Shown here: piece after piece, positions 22,269-27,915 of the stretch | Position numbering within the stretch: position 1 is the stretch's first letter | Layout: every line of letters begins with the position of its first letter | Assembly: GCA_040904745.1 (NCBI GenBank) | Contig: JBBDSW010000128.1 | Coordinates: 1 to 27,915 of the forward strand | Direction: 5' to 3' | Length of the DNA: 27,915 nucleotides | Source of the DNA: T1Sed10-7 sp040904745 | GTDB taxonomy: Bacteria; Actinomycetota; Nitriliruptoria; Nitriliruptorales; Nitriliruptoraceae | Notes under the pieces: generated by a model | Seen by the model: the letters and a program-made list of their open reading frames with translations, nothing else | Told to the model about the DNA's origin: nothing | Databases searched by the model: none | Made by a program: the position numbers and the translations under genes

Positions 22269-23434
22269 TCACTGCTCGATCTTCGTCGGGCCGTCCTCGC
22301 NNNNNNNNNNNNNNNNNNNNNNNNNNNNNNNNNNNNNNNNNNNNNNNNNNNNNNNNNNNNNNNNNNNNNNNNNNNNNNNNNNNNNNNNNNNNNNNNNNNN
22401 GCGATGGCTCCGCCCTCGGCGGCCGTCCCGATCGTCACGTCGCCACCGAGTTGCCGGGCGAGGCGGCGAGCCGTGTAGAGCCCCATCCCGATGCCCGGGT
22501 GTGCCCGCATCACCCCGGAGTCCGCCTGGGTGAACGGCTCGAAGGCGCGCACCTCGAACCCGGCCGGCAGCCCCGGACCGTGGTCGCGCAGGTTGATGGT
22601 GACCGTGTCCCGGCACCGCTTGATGCTGACCACGATGTCCTCCCGGGACGGAGTGAACTTCATGGCGTTGTCCAGGAGGCAGCGAAGCGTCAACCAGAGG
22701 TACGGTTCGACCGTGACCACCGACTCGCTCTCGTCGAGGTCGAGCCGGAGGCGGTGCGGAAGGTCGTGCTGCAGCGAATTCGCTGCATCGATCACGATCT
22801 CGGCCACGTGCACCTCGGTCTGCTCGCTCTCGCCGGTGTCCAGCTCCTCCACGGCAGCCAGCATGACCTCCAGCATCTCCTCGAGCCGTCGGACGGACCG
22901 ACCGGTGGCCAGCAGCAGGTCGGTGAATCGCGCGTCCACGGCTCCTTGCCGCCGCAGGGTCTCGACGCTGCCGCGGATGACGGTCAGCGGGGTGCGAAGC
23001 TCATGGGAGACCAGTTGCAGGAGCGCGTGCCGCTGGGTGACCAGTTCGCGTTCCCGCTCCGCGAGGTCGTGCTGCTGCTCGGCTGGATCGTTGCCGATCC
23101 CGACGACCGTGCCGACCAGCCCCCCGACGAGGAGGAAGGCCAGTCCCTGGGCCGGCCACGCCGCCGGGAGCTGGCCCCCGCTCGCGACGGTCGTCAGGGC
23201 GCTCAGCCCCGCTGCTACTGCCCCGGCCAGCAATCCCCCGCGCGCCCGCGAGCGGGCGGCCACCAGCACGACCGAGAGGTGGAACAGGTGCTGGGAGACG
23301 CTGCTGCCACCGAGCGCGAGCACGACGATGCTGTTCAGCACGAAGGACGCCCCGACGACCGTGAGGTACGTCAGGGTCGGCAGCTGCTCGAGACCGCGGA
23401 GCAGGCGGCTCATGGCCTGCGATGTCGGATCCAT
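22269..23434 (-). CDS. Membrane sensor histidine kinase, C-terminal part interrupted by a gap
   Basis: From ATG 23434 (GGGAGG about 5 bases upstream) the protein has some four hydrophobic segments (about residues 21-41, 50-60, 66-85, 97-114) and a short linker. The dimerisation domain follows with the phospho-accepting His144 in LVSHELRTPLTVIRGS. The ATPase part shows the N box CLLDNAMKFTP, the G1 motif DHGPGLP and the G2 motif GIGMGLYTARRL. After about 344 residues it enters the 100-N gap. Beyond the gap a frame reading EDGPTKIEQ and stopping at 22269 is the likely C-terminus, but this depends on the true gap length. No response regulator is adjacent. Upstream on the same strand is a tiny secreted-peptide gene, a candidate ligand. 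Confidence 0.85.
22301..22400. other. Assembly gap of 100 N
   Basis: Exactly 100 unknown bases, a scaffold placeholder of unknown true length. It removes the end of the kinase ATPase domain. Confidence 0.98.
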
Positions 23435-23810
23435 CCAGCCTCCCGGGGAGGTCGAGCTGGGGCGGGGACGGCGCAGGCGACGCAGCCGTGCCCTTCGCCC
23501 GCATCCCGACGTCGCGGGAAACGGTGCTCGCGGACGCGCAACGGCATGCCCGAGGGGGAGAGCCCCGGCCACCCCGCGACGCCTCACCCCATGTTCTGGA
23601 GTCCGGCGAAGGCTGGCTGGGCGGATAGGACGAGCAGGCTGACGGCCATGCAGCAGAGGCTGAGACGACGCTTCACAGGGTTCCCTTCCGGAGATCCGGG
23701 ATACGACGGGCTGAAGGAACCGAGCATCACGTCGAGGTGTCTCGCGGCTGTCTCGGTTGCCGGCCGGACCGCCTGTCACCTTGCGCTCATACGTCGATGC
23801 TGGTCGGCGG
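23435..23810 (-). other. 376-bp spacer between the SARP-TPR regulator and the histidine kinase
   Basis: The spacer holds the tiny peptide gene (23584-23676) and its ribosome binding site. The remaining parts show no further convincing frame, hairpin or SARP-type repeat on either strand. The plus-strand frames across it are antisense to the kinase and peptide and look like shadows. Confidence 0.6.
23584..23676 (-). CDS. Tiny secreted-peptide gene: signal peptide plus six-residue tail GLQNMG
   Basis: A 30-codon gene from GTG 23676 to TGA 23584. Ribosome binding site GGAAGGG (23689-23683) stands 6 bases upstream. Residues 1-4 are MKRR, residues 5-18 a hydrophobic core rich in Leu, Ser, Val and Cys (LSLCCMAVSLLVLS), and residues 19-24 AQPAFA, a classic signal-peptidase I site (AxA). 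What remains after cleavage is only GLQNMG. Two neighbouring cysteines lie in the hydrophobic core, but the position does not fit a lipobox. It lies 134 bp after the 1269-residue SARP-TPR regulator and 149 bp before the multi-span histidine kinase, all on one strand. The best reading is a precursor of an exported signalling peptide. It is not a remnant of a longer gene in any frame I can see. Confidence 0.65.
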   Translation of the reverse strand: MKRRLSLCCMAVSLLVLSAQPAFAGLQNMG

Positions 23811-26800
23811 TCAGCCCGCTCGGTGCCCCCGGGTCGGCACGGCGTGCCCCGCGTCCCGCAGGGCGTGAAGATCGCGGCGGACGGTCGCCTGGCTGACTTC
23901 GAGAGCCGCCGCCAGATCACCCACCGTTGCGGCGCCGCCGGCGGCGACGAGGTGGTCGACGATCCTGCGAAGCACCACCCGGCGACGGTCTACCGGGTCA
24001 TCTGGATCGCCGGGCAGCGCTGCCACGGGGACCGTCACGTCGAGCTGTTCGTCCGGCGTGAGATGCCGACCCGTCGGAACCTGGTCGCCGGCCACCGTCA
24101 TCACCACCATCCCGGGCAAGCTCTGCGCCAGGATGGTGGCGTGTTCCGGCACCCGGCGGGCGGCCCCGAGGTGGGCGGGCGGCACGGTCATCAGCAGCGT
24201 CTCGAGTGACCCGCGGGCGTGTGCGTGGGCTGCCGTCGCTCCATCCACGTCCCCGAGCGCCCACCGGGCTCGCGCCTGAGCGTGGTGGACCAGGTAGGGG
24301 CGCTCCACCCCGTCGTGCAGGCCCCGCATCGCCCGGCTGGCGACCTCGGCAGCCCGGACAGTGTTGCCAGCGTCGAGGTGCGCGTCGACCTGCACCACGA
24401 GCAGTGGCGGGGCGAGATCCGCCAGCCCGTGCTGCTCTATCAGTTGCAGGCCATCCGCGACGTGGTCGATGGCGGTCGCGATCTCCCCCCGAGCGAGTGC
24501 CAGCTCCGCTCGTCGTTGCAGCAGGTGGACACGCGCCCAGTCGGAGCCGGCCTGCTCGGCGGCTCGGAGCCCGATGACGACGTGCTGCGCGGCTTCGCGG
24601 TGGTCACCGGCACGCAGCGCCGTGCTCGCCAGCGTGTCGTGGGCGAGCGCGACTGTCAGGTCCGCGCCCACCTCGCTCGCGTAGGCCAGCGCTGCCTCGG
24701 CATCGTCGTGGGCCCGCTCGTCGTCGCCCAGGACCGCATGGCGAACCTGGGCCAGGTTCAGGCGGACCAGGGCCACCCCTCGGCGGTCGCCGAGCTCGGT
24801 GAACAGGGCCGCTGCCGCCTCGTACCCGGCGAGCGCATCGCTGATCTCGCCGCGGAGGTAGTCCACGTTGGCCAGATTGAGCTGGTTGCGCCCCTCGCCT
24901 GATCGGTGTCCGATGGCCTGGCACCGATCGATCGCCTGCTGGTAGAGGGCCGCCGCCGAGCGCGCGTCACCCGTCTCCATGCGGACGGCGCCGAGTACCC
25001 CGAGCGCCTGGGCTTCGAGGCGCAGGTCACCCTCCGGACGTGCGAGGGCCAGCGCCTGGTCGAGTTCCGCGGCCGCGTCGTCGTAGCGCTGGAGCTCGCG
25101 CAGGATCGTGCCGAGGTGGCAGCGCACCTCCGCCTGCACGGTGCTCGACCTCGTTGCGCCGGCCGCCCGGGTCAGGGTCGCAGCTGCCTCCTCGCCGTCA
25201 CCGGACCAGGTCAGCGCGGTGCCGAGCACCACCAGCACACCTGCCAGCAGCTCCGGATCGTCCAGTTCCGTCGCGCGAGTGGCCGCGGAGCCCGCCAGCC
25301 GGACCGCGGCCGGCAGGTCCCCGAGATGGGCCAGGAGCATGGCTCGCCGACGTGCGGCCTCGACCTCGTGGTGGGGACGTCCGTCCGCCAGCGTCGTGAG
25401 CGTGCGCAGCACCTCCTCCTCGGAGGCCCGCTCACCGAGCACGTCGAGGACGTCGGCGTAGGCGGCGAGCAGCTCGAAGCGTGCGTCCGTCGAGGTAGGC
25501 ACGTGCTGCTGCAACTCGGTGGCGTGCCGGTAGTGCTCGGCGGCATCCGCGTAGGCGTGGACGGCCGCGGCGTTGGTGGCCGCCGCGACGAGGTACGGGA
25601 TCGCCCGCCGGGGAGCGTCACCGGCAGCGAAGTGGTGCGCCAGCCGTGCCACCTCGTGAGGTCCGTGGACCTCGATCGCCGCCCCGAGCCGCAGGTGTAC
25701 GGCGGCGCGCTGGGTATCCGGCAGCGCCTCGACCACGGTTCGACGGATCTGTTCGTGTTCGAAGGCGTATCCGTCCCCGCGTTCGATCAGCAGGCTGTGG
25801 CGCAGCAGGTTGTCGAGGGCGTCGACGACGACCGTGTGCGGCAGATCGGTGGCCGCGAGCAGCACGGCGAGCTCGGTCCCGTCGCTGTCCACGGCAGCCA
25901 CGTCCAGGACCGCGCGCGCTTCCTGCCCCAGTCGTTCGAGTCTCCGGAGCACCAGTTCGCGGATGCTCGATGGGAGTGGCAGGTCGTCGGCCGCGTGCGA
26001 GCCCGATGTGACGAGCCGGTTGCCGGCAGCGACTTCCCGCAGGGTCTCCACCAGGAACAGCGGGTTGCCGCCCGTCTCCTGGTGCAGCCGCGCGATGGCT
26101 GTCGCGTCCACGCCGTGCCCGTTGGCGACGACCCGCACCAGCTCACCGGTCGAGAAGGGGTCGAGCGGTTCGAGGATCAGCCGAGCCGGTTGGGCACGCT
26201 CATCGAGTGCCCGGATCCGCTCCCACACCGCGGGGCGGTGCCGGGCCTCCTCGCCGCGGTAGCCGAGTAGCAGGACGAGGCGATGCTCCGTGAGCCGCTC
26301 GCCGACCTCCTCGAGGACGGTCAAGGTGCCGTTGTCGGCCCACTGCAGGTCATCGACGATCAGCGCCACCGGGTCGTTCGCGCTCAGAGCGATCAGCACC
26401 GCGGTCAGCGCGTCGCGCATCCGCCGTGCGCTCTCGTCCTCGGGTAGCTCGGTCCCCGCCAGCGCATCGTCAGGTAGCGCCCGCATCAGGATCGGTGCGA
26501 TCCGCGCAGCCTCGGTCAGCCAGATCGACGACACGCGGTGGCGCAACTGCTCCACCCGCAGCGGGGTCAGGGCCGCGTCGAGCACGTCCTGGATCGCGCC
26601 ATAGGGCAGTTGCGACCCCGGTCCCGAACAGTCGGCCGCCAACACCGTGAACCCGCGCCAGCGGGCGTCGTCTGCCACCTCGTCGAGCAAGCGGGTCTTG
26701 CCGAGCCCGGCGTCACCCTCGACCAGCACCGCCCCGCCGCGTCCGGCCAGCGCCCGCTCCAGGACCTGCAGGGCGACGCCGCGCTCGCGCTCGCGTCCGA

Positions 26801-27620
26801 GGAGTGGCAGGCGGTCGGGGAAGGCCTGGCCGGAGGGCGGGGCATCCGCTTCGGTGCCCACGTAGCGCTGCCGCACGATCCGTTCGTAGAGTTGCGCGGT
26901 CGCAGCCGCCGGGGTGGTCCCGAGCTCGTCTGACAGCACGTCCTGGCAGCGTTCGTACTGCCGGATCGCGTCGGCGGGCCTGCCCAGCAGCATCGAGAGC
27001 CGCATGACCTCCCGGTGGCCGTCCTCCCGCAGGGGGTCGAGGTTGGTCAGGCGACGGGCGTACATCAGCGCGTCGTCGTAGGCCCCCTGCCCCTTGGCGA
27101 GGCCGACCAGCGAGGTCAAGGCCTCGAGGTACAGCTGTTCGAGGCGTTCCTGCTCCGCGACGACCCAACCGTCGTAGTGCCCCGCGAGGAGGTCGCCCCG
27201 GTAGAGCTCGACGATGGCCTCGAGCTCGGAGAGATCGCGGGCGCGATGTCGACCCTCCGAGCGGCGCTCCCTCAGGGCCTCGAACCGACGGGTGAAGTCC
27301 TGCACATCGACGACCACTGGCGCGTCCGGGTGGAAGCCGATCGTGCCAGGATGGACGTCGAGGTAGTCCGTGTCGCCCGGTAGCTCGCTCAGGGCGTCCT
27401 GCAACTGCCACAGTGTGTGGCTGAGCCGTCGCCGGGCTTTGCTGTCCGAGAGCTCGGGCCAGAACCTCGCCGCGAGCTGCTCGCGGGGGTACGCCACGTC
27501 ACGGTGCAGGACCAGATAGGCGAACAGCACCCGTGCCGCCCGCGAGGGGATGGGTGGGACATGCTCCTCGCCCCGGCGCAGGTGGAACCCGCCGAAGAGC
27601 TGGACCTCCAGCGGCTGCAC
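23811..27620 (-). CDS. Large SARP-ATPase-TPR transcriptional regulator with an extra C-terminal HTH
   Basis: A 1269-residue protein from GTG 27620 (AGGAGG 6 bases upstream). Domains: SARP winged helix (about 1-100, LEVQLFGGFHLRRGEEHVPP, RVLFAYLVLHRDVAYPREQL), BTAD (about 105-255, ending RQYERCQDVLSDELGTTPAA), then an AAA/STAND ATPase. The ATPase has LPLLGRERERG near 272, Walker A EGDAGLGKTRLLDE near 300 and Walker B ALIVDDLQWAD. About ten TPR-like helix pairs follow in the C-terminal half. The final 60 residues are a DeoR-like helix-turn-helix (VLRRIVDHLVAAGGAATVGD, LAAALEVSQATVRRDLHALR). Such proteins are usually signal-controlled activators in which the TPRs hold the switch. The peptide and kinase genes follow on the same strand. 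Confidence 0.92.
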   Translation of the reverse strand: MQPLEVQLFGGFHLRRGEEHVPPIPSRAARVLFAYLVLHRDVAYPREQLAARFWPELSDSKARRRLSHTLWQLQDALSELPGDTDYLDVHPGTIGFHPDAPVVVDVQDFTRRFEALRERRSEGRHRARDLSELEAIVELYRGDLLAGHYDGWVVAEQERLEQLYLEALTSLVGLAKGQGAYDDALMYARRLTNLDPLREDGHREVMRLSMLLGRPADAIRQYERCQDVLSDELGTTPAAATAQLYERIVRQRYVGTEADAPPSGQAFPDRLPLLGRERERGVALQVLERALAGRGGAVLVEGDAGLGKTRLLDEVADDARWRGFTVLAADCSGPGSQLPYGAIQDVLDAALTPLRVEQLRHRVSSIWLTEAARIAPILMRALPDDALAGTELPEDESARRMRDALTAVLIALSANDPVALIVDDLQWADNGTLTVLEEVGERLTEHRLVLLLGYRGEEARHRPAVWERIRALDERAQPARLILEPLDPFSTGELVRVVANGHGVDATAIARLHQETGGNPLFLVETLREVAAGNRLVTSGSHAADDLPLPSSIRELVLRRLERLGQEARAVLDVAAVDSDGTELAVLLAATDLPHTVVVDALDNLLRHSLLIERGDGYAFEHEQIRRTVVEALPDTQRAAVHLRLGAAIEVHGPHEVARLAHHFAAGDAPRRAIPYLVAAATNAAAVHAYADAAEHYRHATELQQHVPTSTDARFELLAAYADVLDVLGERASEEEVLRTLTTLADGRPHHEVEAARRRAMLLAHLGDLPAAVRLAGSAATRATELDDPELLAGVLVVLGTALTWSGDGEEAAATLTRAAGATRSSTVQAEVRCHLGTILRELQRYDDAAAELDQALALARPEGDLRLEAQALGVLGAVRMETGDARSAAALYQQAIDRCQAIGHRSGEGRNQLNLANVDYLRGEISDALAGYEAAAALFTELGDRRGVALVRLNLAQVRHAVLGDDERAHDDAEAALAYASEVGADLTVALAHDTLASTALRAGDHREAAQHVVIGLRAAEQAGSDWARVHLLQRRAELALARGEIATAIDHVADGLQLIEQHGLADLAPPLLVVQVDAHLDAGNTVRAAEVASRAMRGLHDGVERPYLVHHAQARARWALGDVDGATAAHAHARGSLETLLMTVPPAHLGAARRVPEHATILAQSLPGMVVMTVAGDQVPTGRHLTPDEQLDVTVPVAALPGDPDDPVDRRRVVLRRIVDHLVAAGGAATVGDLAAALEVSQATVRRDLHALRDAGHAVPTRGHRAG

Positions 27621-27718
27621 AGCCGGCCTCCTGCGCCTCGTCCGGGCTCGACCCGGCTCCGGTGCAGTGTGCCGCTTCGCCGGTCTCCGGGCATCGGCCG
27701 GTGCGGAGCGTCCTTCGC

Positions 27719-27915
27719 TCAGCGCGGCTCGATCGCGTGGACACGTGTCCGCACGTAGGCGATGACGCCGAGCAGGACCGCGACCACGAGGTTGCCCACG
27801 ATGCTCTGGACCTCACCGCGGGTTGCGTGCCACACGGCCGCGAACAGCATGAGCAGCACGAGCCCGGAAGCGGCCAACGGGGTCAGACGTGGCGCGATGC
27901 GGGTGGCAGCTGGCA
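27719..27915 (-). CDS. DoxX-like membrane protein, truncated by the window edge
   Basis: The frame enters from the right edge (first whole codon 27913-27911) and stops at 27719, leaving about 65 residues. They read PAATRIAPRLTPLAASGLVL, LLMLFAAVWHATRGE, then a last hydrophobic segment NLVVAVLLGVIAYVR and a short tail ending EPR. This is the usual ending of DoxX-like membrane proteins (TPLAAxGLxLLM, then HxxRGE). The N-terminal part is outside the window. The 98 bp to the GTG of the SARP-TPR regulator must contain that gene's promoter if it is not cotranscribed. Confidence 0.75.
   Translation of the reverse strand, partial: PAATRIAPRLTPLAASGLVLLMLFAAVWHATRGEVQSIVGNLVVAVLLGVIAYVRTRVHAIEPR

Noticed and set aside
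23671..23692. CCTTC-type repeats near the peptide gene as a third SARP box
   Set aside because: The spacing is 14, not 11, and the purine run is already explained as the ribosome binding site.
22232..23896. 554-codon plus-strand frame opposite the kinase
   Set aside because: It crosses the N gap and is antisense to a kinase with complete H, N, G1 and G2 motifs.
24906..26270. 454-codon plus-strand frame inside the SARP-TPR gene
   Set aside because: Antisense to TPR and ATPase coding sequence; composition fits a shadow frame.

Overview
The window is high-GC DNA with dense, mostly minus-strand genes, frequent ATGA/GTGA stop-start overlaps, GTG/TTG starts, SARP/BTAD regulators and a plastocyanin-like protein with an MPVTG tail. 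This points to an actinobacterium (Actinomycetota); I cannot name the genus from the sequence. Two runs of exactly 100 N (7826-7925 and 22301-22400) show a draft scaffold, so single-base frame problems may be assembly errors. I saw no tRNA, rRNA, CRISPR array or insertion sequence.

Layout. 1-4501: a truncated conserved protein, a minus-strand membrane protein, then a plus-strand run of small accessory genes: two tandem DUF1990-like genes, an atypical short-chain dehydrogenase, a DUF2071-like protein and two overlapping small membrane proteins. 4614-7825 (minus): a DUF998-like membrane protein, a cupin, an alpha/beta-hydrolase joined to a SARP-type regulator but split by a one-base frameshift, and a conserved secreted-type protein cut by the first gap. 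7991-15949 (minus): a phosphorus and regulation block made of a PiT phosphate permease with its DUF47 partner, a phosphonate-type ABC transporter (phnD, phnC and two phnE), a HAD 5'-nucleotidase-like phosphatase and a PucR-family regulator. No C-P lyase or other phosphonate-cleaving enzyme is in the window. 16110-17675: a decayed SRPBCC gene, then a plus-strand cupredoxin-type surface protein. 17676-22122 (minus): a complete polar amino-acid ABC transporter (aapJQMP type). 22269-27620 (minus): a membrane histidine kinase interrupted by the second gap, a tiny secreted-peptide gene, and a 1269-residue SARP-ATPase-TPR regulator with a second DNA-binding domain at its C-terminus. The window closes with a truncated DoxX-like protein.

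Most notable parts. (1) A 30-codon gene at 23584-23676, with a good ribosome binding site, encodes a near-complete signal peptide ending in AFA followed by only six residues (GLQNMG). It lies between the large SARP-TPR regulator and the multi-span histidine kinase on the same strand, which suggests an uncharacterised peptide-signalling module. (2) Two 18-bp direct-repeat boxes with 11-bp period, laid out as SARP operators are, precede the cupin and the gap-truncated gene. Both lie beside the hydrolase-SARP fusion that could bind them. Functions are inferred from motifs and remembered family features; no database search was possible.
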